A stretch of DNA of 64,000 nucleotides from Nectonema munidae (GCA_030549495.1 JAUIRK010000897.1:1-64000), one strand, 5' to 3'. Numbered from the stretch's first letter, positions 23,468-34,700 are shown. Notes: a model not told the origin generated them from the sequence alone. A program made the numbers and translations.

Positions 23468-26105
23468 CAGTGGAACCTTGATATTGGAGACACCTGCGGG
23501 ACCGGGCCCAAGTGTCCACATTAGCAAGGTGTCCTCAGTATCAAGGTTGACTCAATGGCTACCTTTCTATTATGGACAAATATATATGTGTCATGGGACA
23601 GTAATATGTGTACATTTTCATATGAAATGATTCATTTGAAAAAAATCTATAAAAAATAAGAATAAGTAAAACAAAACTTTTATGTACAAATAATATATTT
23701 TATTACATATTGCTGAGACATGAGGATGCGATAGAAGGATCCCAGATCCATATCATTATAATTATTGCACAATTATACACATATCCTATACTCTAACTGC
23801 ATATTGTTTGCATGATAAGTGTTTATAGTGTTTATTTAACGAATGTCACAGTTAATAATATTTTAACAGTTTTTAGAGTTTATTGCACAAAATTTTTGGG
23901 CTTGAAGAATTTGGAAATTGTTGTCTGTTTCATGATGTCTCTGTTGCTGGCTACCTCTTCAAACTGGCTTTCTACTCGTGATAAGGAGCTGAAGATATCA
24001 CCCAGATCTTTGTCAAGGCAATAGGACTACAGCTTGACCATATCAATTGCTGAAGAGAAGTTGGGGATTATAGACTTTGTAGGTTCTGGTTCATCATCAT
24101 CATCATCAAGTTGTAGAGTGGTTTCATCTTGCAGGCGTTGTTCCCAACCATCACTGAAGTCTTCACAGAACTGGACATCATTGTCAATGGAGGTGAATTC
24201 TTCAGGTGCCATGGTATTGGTGAGATTAAGGCGTTTAGCAGTTGACTTGATGAGTTGGGCTAGTGGGATATCATCGTCATCATCATCATCTGGAACTGGT
24301 TGGGAGGATGGGAATCCACGCTTCTTGAAGCACTTGAGTACTGTTGAAGGTTTGACATCTTTCACTGAAGCTGCTATCCACTTAATGGCTTGAAGTGGAG
24401 TGATGGCTTTGGTGAGTGAGAATTCTTCAGCTGAATCAACTGTAGACAGAATTGAACGAAGGAGACGCTTCCTGTAGTGCTGTTTAAAGTTGTTGATGAT
24501 TCCCTGATCAAGTTGCTGAAGAGTAGAAGTTGTATTTACTGGGAAAAAGATGATCTTGATGTTGGAGAAGGTAAGGTCTTGTGGGTGACTTGGAGCATCG
24601 TCAGCGAAGAGTAGAATATGGCGACCTTCACGGCGAAGTTTCTTGTTTAGGTTTTGAAGAATATCAACGAAGATTTTGCTGGTCATCCAGGCCTTCTTGT
24701 TGAAGTAGTAGGTGACTGGTAGAGATTGAATATTGATGTGCTTGAAAGATCTGGGACGAGCAGCTTTACCAATGACAATTGGTTTCTCTATGGAGCCAGT
24801 CATGTTGGTGATGAGAGCTACAGTGAGACGCTCCTTGCGACGCTTGCCACCAGTGCATTCTTCTCCACGGATAGTGAGGGTACGGTCTGGAAGAGCCCTG
24901 AAGAATAAAACAGTCTCGTCGATATTAAAGACGTCTTCTGGAGAGTATCCATTAATAATACTGGGTATCTTGGCTTTCCACTGTGAAACATCCTCTGAAA
25001 ATAGAAAAGCAATAAACAAACATATTAAAATTTATCAAATCAGGATTAACTTATAAAATAACCAAAAATGTGATAAATCATATTAATGTTAAAAATATTA
25101 AATTACCCTTGGACATATTAATTGAACATAATTGAAAAAGAAGTTTAAAACTTACCAGGATTTACACTGCCTCGTTCACCACTGATGACACCAGCATGCA
25201 GTTTGTGGTAGCGTTTAAAGTTATCTAACCAACCATTTGAAGTCTTGAAAACCAAGTATAGAAGCGATGGATAGAGCTTTCTCTTGTATCATTGGACCAC
25301 TGACAGGGATGTTGCGTGCTCTGGCTGATGTATACCATGACCATAGTTGATCTTCTAAGTCATGAAGAGGTCGACGACAGGTGCGCTTTCGTTCAACATC
25401 GATGTTAGACTCAAACTGATCCATTAGTTCTGCTCTGCGTTTCAAAATCGTCCCAACTTGTGACTTGCTGCAGCCAAACTGTACTGCTAACTGTCGTAGG
25501 CTTGACTTAGTTGACTCTGAAAATAGGATTAGTATAAAAAAGGTAGTTAATAAAAGGTCTATTTTAATACACTAGACAAAAGCAACAATATGTGGTAATA
25601 ATATTAAAACTTCTAAATAAAAAAAATGTTATAAACAAATTAAAACTTTCTTTGCTAAGGTGATGAAACTTTCTTTTGTAAGGTGAGATATGTGAGAAAA
25701 GCTTGAGTGAGGTGATAGAGCATTGTTAAAAAATTTAAGTGAAAACTGAGTAGGTGTTATCTCACACATGCTTGAGTTGTTCTCACTAACACCTCTGGGT
25801 TGTTCTCAGGCTCAACTCTTTGATACTTTTATTGTTATAAAAATTTGATACCTTTATTGTTATTGTTATTTGATACCTTACTCTTTGATAAATTTATTGT
25901 TACCAAATTCTATTATGTAAAAATTTCAAGTGTCCACAGTAGCAAGGTTATGTGACCCTTTTCCCTAATTAAGTGTCCACAGTATCAAGGTTGTTCACAG
26001 TATCAAGGTTCCAAATGATTAAAATACTATGTAAAAACAAACGGTCGCATAGAAAGTGTCCATAATAGCAAGGTGTCCACAGTGACACAACCCAAGGTTT
26101 CACTG
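23468..26105 (-). mobile_element. pogo/Tigger DNA transposon, nearly complete
   Basis: It begins CAGTGGAACCTTG and ends in the reverse complement, CAAGGTTTCACTG. TA lies directly outside both ends (23466-23467 and 26106-26107), the TA duplication of the Tc1/mariner-pogo group. Subterminal words tgtccacattagcaaggtgt and tccacagtatcaaggtt recur at both ends and are likely transposase binding sites. The transposase lies on the minus strand and keeps two introns, so this is a DNA copy rather than a retrocopy. At 2638 bp it has the size of a full element. Confidence 0.9.
24027..25516 (-). pseudogene. pogo/Tigger transposase, two exons visible, one frameshift
   Basis: Exon A (25156-25516) starts after a ttttcag acceptor. 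It reads SSLRQLAVQFGCSKSQVGTI, the first CENP-B helix-turn-helix, then RPLHDLEDQLWSWYTSARAR and VSGPMIQEKALSIASILGF, the second one. After a one-base frame change near 25245 it gives NGWLDNFKRYHKLH. A gtaagt donor at 25155 and ttttcag acceptor at 24995 define a 161-bp intron and join in frame as VNPEDVSQW. Exon B (24027-24994) holds the DDE domain: FNIDETVLFF, LLFADDAPSHP and NTTSTLQQLDQG give the three acidic residues. The end is very acidic, with a run of seven Asp. The first exon with the initiator Met was not found. Known role: binds the inverted ends and moves the element by cut and paste into TA. One frameshift makes this copy inactive as read. Confidence 0.85.
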
Positions 26106-26229
26106 TACTTGTATATTTGTTCTTGTTATGGCGTAAGAAGTAGTAGGATTTGAAAGAAAATTAAGACTTAATAAGGCAATAATTACGGTACAAAGAAAGT
26201 ACATTTTATAAAAAATATAAAATGCGAAC

Positions 26230-26262
26230 TATATCAGAGGTCTGGCAAGACCTCTGGGGAGA
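26230..26262 (-). repeat. Helitron-type 3' hairpin
   Basis: cagaggtctggcaagacctc is a short perfect stem (AGAGGTCT/AGACCTCT) 200 bp downstream of the minus-strand helicase remnant. On that strand it reads GAGGTCTTGCCAGACCTC followed by TGAT, so a CTGA end followed by T, consistent with a Helitron 3' terminus (CTRR then T). The same hairpin is found on the plus strand at 32250. Confidence 0.5.
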
Positions 26263-26455
26263 CACCTTTCCAGCCTTATTATATATTTAAATGTGTAAAT
26301 CGTAAAATGCTAAAAAAAATACTTAAAATAATTTTCAAAAAATATTTCGCATACATATTGAAAGCCACATTTCCAAAATTCTAGCTAAAAGTTAAAAACA
26401 CTTTGCAATTTATTTTTCTTTGCCAAATAAATAAATAAACCAATTTAAAAAAGTA

Positions 26456-28265
26456 TTAATGAGTTTTATTGATAATAGATTTAAATACAACATTTTTTAC
26501 ATAAAAATAATTCATATCTTTGACAGGCTGGACAATGAAGAATTTGATGGAGTCTTTGCTACGACAACGACTTAAGGCTACATATAGTTGTCCATGAGTA
26601 AAAATGTCTTTATAGTTCTTCAGATAAATACCTACTCTGTCAAAGCTCTGTCCTTGAGATTTATTAATTGTTATTGCGTAGGCGAGGGAAATAGGAAATT
26701 GTGTGCGAAAAAGCTTGAACGGTAAATCTCCATCTTGTGATGTCATTTTTATTCTTGGAATCAAAACTCTTTTGCCTTCAAAAATTCCACTTGTTATTTC
26801 TGCTCCAAGAGTACGCAGGAAAATTTTCTTCACAATTAAATGAGTTCCATTGCAAAGGCCTTCCTTGGAGTTAAGATTTCTGAGGAGTATTATTGGACAG
26901 CCAACTTTGAGCTTTAGTTCATGAGGAGGTAAATTTGACAATTCAATAGAGTTTAAGTACTCGGTAGGGAAAAAGGCATGCTCTTCCTTTTCAATAAAAA
27001 CCTCATAACAACTTTTTAAAATTCGTTCTTCTGCGCTAAGACCGTTCAAGATAAGACTATTTAATGTGCTACAACTTGAGTTAGTTGTGCACAGAATAAT
27101 TGACTTCTCTTGACATCTTTCTTCAATATAAGGATATGCAAACTGTAAGAAATTGGGGACATCATCAGAATCATTTAAAAATGACAATGGTAGTTTTACC
27201 ATTCCTTCTTCATTCATCACATTACTACCTTCACCAATTGATAAAAGATCCATTGCAAATTTTAAATCACTTTCTGAAGATGCAACCAATCTCATATTCT
27301 TTCCAAGAGCACACTTTTTTATCCTTGGCCATAAAACAGAATTCTTCAAACATTCACAACATCAGCATCCTTATCTCTTTTAACAACAGGTAACACTTGC
27401 CTGAAATCACCGCCAAGTACAAAAATCTTTCCTCCAAAGAGATAAGAATCATTATCCAGAATGTCCCTGAATGACCTTTCGACGTATTCTATTACGTATC
27501 TGGACATCATTGGGGTTTCATCCCAAATGAATAAATCAGTTTTTTCAAAAAGTTTCTTCACATCACTTTGTTTTGAAAAGCAACATGTAGTAGTTTCATG
27601 GCATGGAATTGAAATGCGGAATCTTGAGTGAGCAGTTTTGCCTCCCTTGAGTAGCAGAGCAGATATTCCAGAAGAAGAAACGGCAATACAAATTTTTCCT
27701 TGACTTCGGATTTTTGACATTAGTATATTGTAGATGAAAGTCTTGCCAGATCCACCCGGTCCATCTATGAAATAAGTGTTGTCTTTGGCTGGATTGAAGT
27801 TTGTCAATGAATTCAACATTTCATTAACAACCGAAGATTGGTCCTCATTCATTTTTCTGTAGTTTTCTTCGAAATGAATTTTTTCTTCTTCTTGGTTATA
27901 ATTGAGTTCTTCATGGAAAATGCTTGAAAGTGGAAAATTTGTTTCTGAAATCCTTTCAAACCCAAAGTCTACAATCGTCTTCCCATTTATCGCCAAAATA
28001 GAATCAATTTTTAGAAGTGCCGAAGTGTAAGCCCATTTTTTTTCCAGGTTCAATGCTTCTGTAAAATAGTCTTCAATGAGATGGTCTTTAAACTGTGTTC
28101 ATAATTCAGGGGCATTAGGAATTTCTCTAAAAATAAGGAGAACAGCGAAAAGACTTCTCAATTGATTGGGCATAAAACTTTGAATACATTCTTTCAGTAT
28201 TTCTTCTGCTTCGGAGTTAGCAACATAAAGAATCTTCGCTTGACGGACTCTATGCATTTTTTACA
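26456..28265 (-). pseudogene. PIF1-type helicase part of a second Helitron
   Basis: SF1B motifs are present in order: FIDGPGGSGKTFIYN (Walker A), LFIWDETPMMSRY (Walker B), FVLGGDFRQVLPVV, then in a second frame KVGCPIILLRNLNSKEGLCN, AYAITINKSQGQSFDRVGIY and HGQLYVALSRCRS. Upstream text from 28260 reads RQAKILYVANSEAEEILKEC, then PNQLRSLFAVLLIF, the linker found before the helicase in Helitron RepHel proteins. This argues against a cellular PIF1. Breaks seen: a TGA where the family has Trp (near 28098) and a one-base frame change near 27350. The Rep nuclease and N-terminus are missing beyond 28265. The protein differs clearly from the Helitron at 40.8-45.2 kb. Confidence 0.85.
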
Positions 28266-28499
28266 CCAGCAAAATTCAAATGAAATTTAGTCCATTATGT
28301 TCCATAGCAACCCTACATAAAATGTACACGTAAATTTAACTTTTTTACTAATAAAAAACAAAGACATAAAATTTTAAATTTACTAAAAATATTTTTTGAA
28401 AAATTCAAACAAACTTTTTTGTATGAACAAATTTAATTATATTTTAATTATACTTTAATTTTTATAATGATAAATATATGTAAGGTTATCTAGGGGTGT

Positions 28500-28625
28500 T
28501 TTCATCAAAAGGTCAATGAGGGCCGCCTTTTTCGAACTATGAGTAAATCAGCTAGCACGGGATTCGAACTCAAGATCTTGAACTTAATGGCTAACATACT
28601 AACCAATATACCCATTCCCCCTTAT
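28500..28625 (-). repeat. tRNA-like SINE head
   Basis: The minus strand reads ggtatattggttagtatgtt, gcc, then gatcttgagttcgaatcccg. The second part is a good B box and the first a D-arm-like A box, about 40 bases apart as in a tRNA. The stems are too poor for a functional tRNA gene, so a tRNA-derived SINE head is likely. The tail could not be delimited. Confidence 0.5.
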
Positions 28626-28701
28626 AAGTAGTTATAAGTAAATACTTCAATTTATTTTTATTATAAAAAGAAAAAAAGAACTAATAAAAATAAAAGCTAA
28701 C

Positions 28702-29415
28702 CTATTTACAATTGAGGCAAAAAAGAGACGAGTGTCTTTTGCAAATAAAATAGTTGCACTTTTCACATTTTCTAGTCGTTTTATTATACTTTGAAATGCA
28801 AAAATGACATGATACTCTTTTTTTATTACTTTGCACGCTAGGACCAGCCTCAGAATTCAAAACTCCATAGAAAGAAAGAAGACTTTTTACATTTGTGAGC
28901 AATTCGGAAAGAGAAGCACGAATTCTCATACTTTCTTCCGACAAACCCAAAGCAAGCTTTCGAATAAAAAATTTTCTACCACTTTTTCTAATTTTAGGAA
29001 AATCTTGTGGGCAGTTATAACTTAAAATAATCCAACTATTTAGAGCACAAATATCTAAATAATTGCAAAACGCAGCAAGTGTCCACTTTCGTGTTGGTTA
29101 ATATGCGCGATAACTTCGTATCATTCTGTTCCCAACATCGACACCACCCTTATACTCGTTATAAGTAAGAATACTTTCAGGTTTTGAATTAATATTGGTA
29201 ATTTGAACATTTCTGTGTTGAGAGGACAAGACGTATACTACCTTGAAGTTTCAACGCGCATGTCTTTTTGGAACGTAAGCGCAGATCGAAACATAATCTG
29301 AGTAAATAATGCGACTTTCACACTCATTTAAATTCAACTCTTTCAGGTGGGTTGTTCTAAAAACTATTGGCAAGAATCTTCTATTTGACATTTAGGTGGA
29401 AGAAATTTTAGTTAT
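28702..29415 (-). pseudogene. piggyBac transposase C-terminal half
   Basis: The minus strand from about 29400 reads YVPKRHAR, then LSSQHRNVQI, KPESILTYNEYKGGVDVGNR and MIRSYRAY, a stop, then PTRKWTLAAFCNYLDICALN. It ends with the Cys-rich domain CHFCISKYNKTTRKCEKCNY and CKRHSSLFCLNC (28702-28815). This is the end of the piggyBac domain with the third catalytic Asp (GGVD) and the zinc-binding tail. The expected fourth Asp three residues later is Asn. The first two catalytic Asp are lacking. Two stops in the readable part make it dead. It belongs to the KGGVD subgroup, unlike the elements at 48 and 57 kb. Confidence 0.8.
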
Positions 29416-29699
29416 CTAAACAAATAGTAGATAATGGATATGGACTCTTGAGGAATTCTCATTGAAAAAAAATTATTGGAAAATAATGAACTAAGATTAA
29501 GATTCAAAAAGATTAATAAAAACTTTCTATCTAATTAAAGGGAATCTTAAAACCATTTTTAAAGATGAATGTGAAAAGGATCGTATCAATGTATATTTTC
29601 GAAGAATAGATGAAGATAGTCTATAATAAACTAATCCTGTATCTTGAATTGAGAAAAATATAAAGAAAATCATGTAGGTCAAGTATGGTGCAGAGTCAA

Positions 29700-30789
29700 G
29701 AACTCCATTCTTTTTAAATATATCGTTGGCTCCCCTTACTTTTAGTTTCGCATGTGCATAATTTGATAAAAATTAATTATTAAAGACTAGGTTTATCTTT
29801 CAATTTTAAAAGTAAGGGGAGCCAACGATATATTTAAAAAGAATAAATATTTTTTGATTTGAGAATTTTTCGATTCTTTGATTATTCGACAAATATAATA
29901 TTTAAAATCGTGCAAATTGCAAAGTATAGGTAATAACTTTTGTAACATCGTATGAGGTAGCAAAATATGAACAGAAAGTTTGATATTTTTTGATTTTTTA
30001 AAGAATATTTTTCGATTCTTTGATTACAGAATTTTATTTTGATTATTTGACAAATATAATATTTACAATCGTGCAAATTGCAAAGTATAGGTAATAACTT
30101 TTGTAACATCGTATGAGGTAGCAAAATATGAACAGAAAGTTTGATATTTTTTGATTTTTTAAAGAATATTTTTCGATTCTTTGATTTCGGAATTTTATTT
30201 TGATTATTTGATAAAATATATTATTTAATATCGTGAAAAAATTAATAACTTATCTAACATCCTCTCCCCGAATGAGGTATATCAAATCTTACATCTAGCA
30301 AAATATGAACTGATAGGTTGGAGATGAATTATCGCGGTATACAGGTTGGAGATGAACCATCGTAGTATACAGGTATAATGTATATAGGTAATAACTTATG
30401 TAGCATCGTCTCCCAGAATGAGGTATATCAAATCTTACATCTAGCAAAATATGAACAGAAAGTTGAACATTGTCTCCCTAGTTATTTGTACATGGAATAG
30501 AAACCATCGTAGTATACAGGTTGAAGATGAATCATCATAGTATACAGGTTGGAGATGAATCATCGTAGTATACAAGTTAGAGATGAATCATTGTAGTATA
30601 TAGTTTGGAGATGAATCATCGTAGAATACAGGTTGGAGAAGAATTATCGTAATATACGAGTTGGAGATAACACGCAAGTTGTCTACCCGCGTTCAACCTT
30701 TCAGGTTATGAGAATATATCATTACATATTAGAGAAGAGTTTTCTAAAATCTTTATACTGAAAAAATATTTCTTCAAATATATTACTGT
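29700..30789 (+). repeat. Solo MULE arm with duplicated inner block
   Basis: The stretch matches 7288-8052 from the hairpin to attactg, in the same orientation. The block with gcaaagtataggtaataact and tatttttcgattctttgatt, about 155 bp, is present twice in tandem (from about 29878 and 30036), and a third diverged piece follows. The 28-bp units occur at about 30490-30660. No transposase or opposite arm is attached. The 80-residue minus reading at 29882-30124 is an accident of the duplication. Confidence 0.8.
29707..29844. repeat. 138-bp near-perfect hairpin
   Basis: attctttttaaatatatcg and the following ttggctccccttactttta are matched by the reverse complement at 29807-29844, a stem of about 38 bp around a 60-bp loop. 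It sits exactly at the inner border of the solo MULE arm. A second copy at 7288-7407 sits in the same place, so it is part of the arm. Confidence 0.7.
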
Positions 30790-31295
30790 TTTAATTTAAA
30801 ATGCATCCCTTATCTGTTAATTAATGGTATCATGGAAAATATAAACAGTAAAATGGTATTTCTTAAGGACTTATGATATAAGTAATGTATTCTGAAAGCC
30901 TATAAAAAATGCTTTAATTTGGTATATCGCATGATGCATTTTGTTGAGAAATGTGAAAGTTATAAGCGTTTTAATATTTAACTAAAATTTAAGCTAGGAA
31001 CACTACAAATAAACTAAGCGTACACTAGCCCGATAAATAAAACCACACACGTGTGCTAAAGATGTGGTGAAGCGTATGCGAGATAAGAATTTTCTGCGCT
31101 CACAAACGCGTAATGCAACATGTGTTAATCTTTCTTCGCATACTTAACCGCTAAAATCAATAACATTCGTTTTAGAATCAATAATGTGATTTATTCTTCG
31201 CACACTGTCGGTATAAAAATAACGAATGCCCTTCGTTAAAAATTAGAAAGGTTGTATCTAAACTAAATAAAAGTAGACTACGATTACCCAACAAA
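30790..31295. other. No supported gene
   Basis: AT-rich sequence without a recognisable open reading, repeat end or RNA gene. Confidence 0.4.
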
Positions 31296-31985
31296 ACTCG
31301 TACATTTAATCGACATTTTTCACTTGAAAAATAATTTAAAATTTATTAGAAAAATATTATACTGACCTATACTACTGACCCATAAAAAGTAAAAAATATA
31401 TATTAATTTTCGACAGTTTTATTTAACTATGACATTTTAAAATGTTAAAAACCATATTCTACCTTTGTGAATATAAAATTTTGAAGAAATAATATATAAA
31501 CTCATCACGTTAATTATTTGTATTTTTTGAAACTAGATAAAAGTTGACTGACCTCACATAAAAGCGGATTTTGGTAAAATAAAATATATTTATTTGTAAA
31601 ACCTAGCCTATTTTACCCACAAAGAGTATAGCTTCAAATCTTGTACATTCGATCAACATTTTTCACTTCAAAAACAATTTTAAATTTATTAGAAAAACAT
31701 TATACTGACCTATACTAATGACCCATAAAAAGTAAAAAATATATATTAATTTTCGACAGTTTTCTTTAACTATGAAATTTTAAAATGTAAAAAATCATAT
31801 TTTACCTTTGTGAATATAAAATATTGAAAAAATATATAAATTAAGAACGTTAATTATTATTGATTTTTTTGAAACTAGATAAAACTTGACTGACCTCACA
31901 TAAAAGCAGATTTTGGAAAAATGAAAATATATTTATTTGTATAACCTAGCCTATGTTAACCACAATGAGTATACCTTTCCAATGA
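31296..31985. repeat. Two tandem copies of a 342-bp unit
   Basis: The first unit starts near tacatttaatcgacattttt (31301), the second near tacattcgatcaacattttt (31643). Both contain gacctatactactgaccca-like text, aaaaagtaaaaaatatatat, and gactgacctcacataaaagc. The units differ by scattered substitutions and small gaps. They lie upstream of a Helitron-type hairpin on the same strand and may be internal repeats of a non-autonomous element. Confidence 0.7.
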
Positions 31986-32234
31986 TACCATTTTCATTCA
32001 TTTTTTTTTAAAAATCTTCATATTATGCTTCGATAAAAAAGTGTTTCGTAATTTTTTCAAAAATTTAGACCAAATTTTTCGAAGTAAAGTCCATTTATTA
32101 AAATTTTTTAAAACTTTTGCAAAAATAAATTATTCTAGAGTATGTAGCAAACGATAAGCTTTCTAATGATATATATATCATGAAAAAGAAATATTGAAAA
32201 ACAGTTTAATTCTTTCTGCAAATCAAGGCAGGCA

Positions 32235-32282
32235 ATTTTAGCAAGTTGTCTCCCGGAGGTCTTGCCAGACCTCTGATGTGCA
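32235..32282 (+). repeat. Helitron-type 3' hairpin, plus strand
   Basis: gttgtctcccggaggtcttg then ccagacctctgatg has the same stem and the same upstream ttgtctccc as the hairpin at 26230-26262, in opposite orientation. It may mark the 3' end of a non-autonomous relative of the Helitron remnant at 26.5-28.3 kb. No 5' end could be fixed. Confidence 0.45.
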
Positions 32283-32508
32283 TGCATTCTTAAATTGTAT
32301 AAAATATATCTAAGTGTAATCACATATGAAAAGATAGCAAATAGTATAAAATCAATAAATTCTTTGGTCCGATGTTTATGTTGGTTGATATAATATTATC
32401 TGGTAATGTTGCACTATCCGTGCATTGATGAAAAGCAATTTTAATAGGAAAGAAGTTGTCCAATGATATAATGCTTTCATCTTTTCTTGAATGCAATTAT
32501 AGCTTGAG

Positions 32509-32652
32509 TATCGTACTATACGTGCATTGTAGCAAATACAGTCTATGCCTGTATAGCTTGAGTATCGCACTATACGTGCATTGTAGCAAATACAGTCTAT
32601 GTCTGTATAGCTTGAGTATCGCACTATACGTGCATTGTAGCAAATACAGTAT
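32509..32652. repeat. Three 54-bp tandem units in the Merlin left arm
   Basis: Each unit reads agcttgagtatcgcactata, cgtgcattgtagcaaataca and gtctatgcctgtat. The right arm of the same element has one unit, so two were gained on the left after or during the element's life. The 54-bp period keeps open readings on both strands through the block. They are not genes. Confidence 0.85.
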
Positions 32653-33274
32653 ATGCCTGCCTCCATAATACGAGTATATTTACATGATACACATATAGTG
32701 CGATGTAACGTGTCTATGCATAATGCTGTGATGAAGAGATGATGAGTTGTATGAGACAGGGACGCTCTCTTATATTATATGGGTTACCAACACAAATCTT
32801 TTTAGATTCATCATACACACTTGCGTTAAGTTTTTTATTTTGCTTTAGCTATCACATCTATAAAAAACGTCAATAAATTTTCAAAAAATAACAAGAAAAA
32901 GAATCTCCCACTCTAGTAGAAACTAGGGTAATTCCTAAAAAAAAATTTTTTTGACACCATGTCAGAAAGGTGAGTTTTTAGGCCTAAATAAAGATTTTAT
33001 TAAACTTTTAAAAAAACCTCACGCTCCTACGTCATTAAAATTATAAAAAATCACTAAAAAATTAAACTATAAAAAAGCGTAAGCTTTTTACAAGAAAATA
33101 GTTTTCCAAAAAGTATTAATAAGAATTTATTATTAAGGAAATAAAAAAATAGAAAATAAATATTTAAAATAATTTCATCTTAAAAAAATTTATATTAAAT
33201 CTTTAAATAAATAATTTTAAAATAAATAAAATTCAACCATTTAATAATTTTATTATTAAAAAAAATAAAAAAGA

Positions 33275-34260
33275 TCATGGTAATGGAAAATTTTTAATAG
33301 CTATAATAAATTTTGAGAAAAGATCAACATTGAAGAAAGCATTACGCCACATAAATTCGTCCAAATACGATGAGAATAGTGCACTCAAAGTTCCGAATTG
33401 TCTTCTCAACTTCCTTTTCATCCTCATCCACATATTTTCTATGTTTTGAGTGTGGATTATTTGATTATCAGGAGAAACAAAGTTTCTCTCATGTATGACA
33501 ACCCAATAATCATACCATCATACAAATCATACTAATCATAATAATCATACAAATAAAATCATACCATCCATTATTTTTTCTTTCTATATTCGAATATGCA
33601 GACCATCCATCGCTTACAAAAATCGTTCCGCGTAAAGTATACTTAACAATTTCTCTAAAAAGTGTTTCCTCTCGTCTATCAGGAACTTCCACCATAAAGC
33701 ATTTCTTAGACCCACACTCAATGCCTCCGAAAACCCAATGTCCTTCACGATACGTGCCACGATGGTATTTCCTGCGGAAAAATTTGGTTTCATCGATCTC
33801 CACAATTTTTTGAGAAAAATCTTCATTGAAGCCACCAATGCATATTTCATTGCTCGTGACCCAATTGGAACAGACTTGTCTACAGTAATTGCTCCAATCT
33901 ACACCACTATGAGTACTAGTGTTTAAACTACTTTCATGTAAAATACTTTTCAGAGCATAATCTCTAGTCCAGCCATAAATGAAAAGTAGAGCTTTTTTCA
34001 AATCGAAATTGCAGTTGTAGAAAAAGGAGTCAGTTCTAACAGACTTTCCTTTTTTGCAAACACCACAAAACCACTGAAAACCATCTTTCACATCCTTTCG
34101 TTTAATAAGATTCATGCTGTGACCACATGAGCATGTTGCTACATTTTTAATCAGGCCATGCTTAGCCATCCATTTTAGAACTCCTATTGTTCCGTTATTT
34201 GAATTAAGAGCATCAGATAAGGAACAATAATTCCAAGACTTTCTCTCTCTATGGCATCAT
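33275..34260 (-). pseudogene. Merlin / ISXO2-like transposase with a microsatellite insertion
   Basis: The reading is open from about 34260 (WNYCSLSDALNSNNGTIGVL), with the first Met at 34169. A zinc ribbon (CSCGHS...WFCGVC) comes first, then KALLFIYGWTRDYALKSIL, SGVDWSNYCRQVC, IVEIDETKFFRRKYHRGTYR and GHWVFGGIECG (first Asp), and IFVSDGWSAYSNI (second Asp). After NNGWY a run of TATGAT-like units (about 33497-33560) breaks the frame. The rest is found beyond it: VVIHERNFVSPDN, HTQNIENMWMRMKRKLRRQF (catalytic Glu in NIENMW), then SSYLDEFMWRN to a stop at 33275. All catalytic residues are present, so the microsatellite is the only clear lesion seen. Function in the family: DDE cut-and-paste transposition with 8-bp duplications. 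Confidence 0.88.
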
Positions 34261-34700
34261 CAGAAGCCAAATCCTGAGTGATAGAAATCATTTGAGAGAA
34301 AAGAGTACAAGCGAAAAACAAACTTTTGAAATGAAAACTGAAATTTGTATGTGTGTGTATGTGTATAGAAGTGAAGAGAGAGAAACACAGAGTGTGTTGC
34401 TCTTTATGTGCGCATCACTCTTTCTTAAAACACATCACCCTCTACAACATTATAAGACACGTTACATCGCATTATATGTGTATCATGTAAATATACTCGT
34501 ATTATGGAGGCAGGCATAGACTGTATTTGCTACAATGCACGTATAGTGCGATACTTAAGCTTATATCATTGGACAACTTCTTTCCTATGAAAATTGCTTT
34601 TCATCAATGCACGAATAGTGCAACATTACCTATTATCTCTACTAGCCGGTCCCGTGGTCGTGATGTCTATGCAATAAACATTCCACGAGGCTTATGGTGA

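Larger units (their letters stand above)
32402..34630 (-). mobile_element. Merlin DNA transposon with 8-bp target duplications
   Basis: The ends are inverted: GGTAATGTTGCACTAT at the left and ATAGTGCAACATTACC at the right. The duplication tattatct is perfect on both sides (32394-32401 and 34631-34638). The inverted arms extend more than 200 bp. The left arm has three 54-bp units with tatagcttgagtatcgcact and atacgtgcattgtagcaaat, the right arm only one. The transposase gene is on the minus strand. Size is 2229 bp. The left-arm expansion and a microsatellite in the gene suggest a copy that can no longer move alone. Confidence 0.92.

Noticed and set aside
24034-25056. Plus-strand open readings opposite the Tigger gene
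   Set aside because: They are shadows of the spliced minus-strand transposase, Ser-rich because they oppose Asp codons.
26456-28265. Cellular PIF1 helicase gene
   Set aside because: The upstream linker (AKILYVANSEAEEIL, PNQLRSLFAVLLIF) and motif spacing are those of Helitron RepHel proteins. Stops and a frame change are present, and a Helitron-like hairpin follows.
28500-28625. Functional tRNA gene
   Set aside because: The B box is good but acceptor and anticodon stems do not pair well. Better read as a SINE head.
28702-28950. Host zinc-finger protein gene
   Set aside because: The Cys/His tail is continuous upstream with the piggyBac KGGVD region and is that family's C-terminal domain.
32376-32668. 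Open readings with a repeated CYNARIVRYSSY motif and a shadow on the other strand
   Set aside because: They follow from a 54-bp tandem repeat in the arm of a Merlin element. The period divisible by three keeps frames open by chance.
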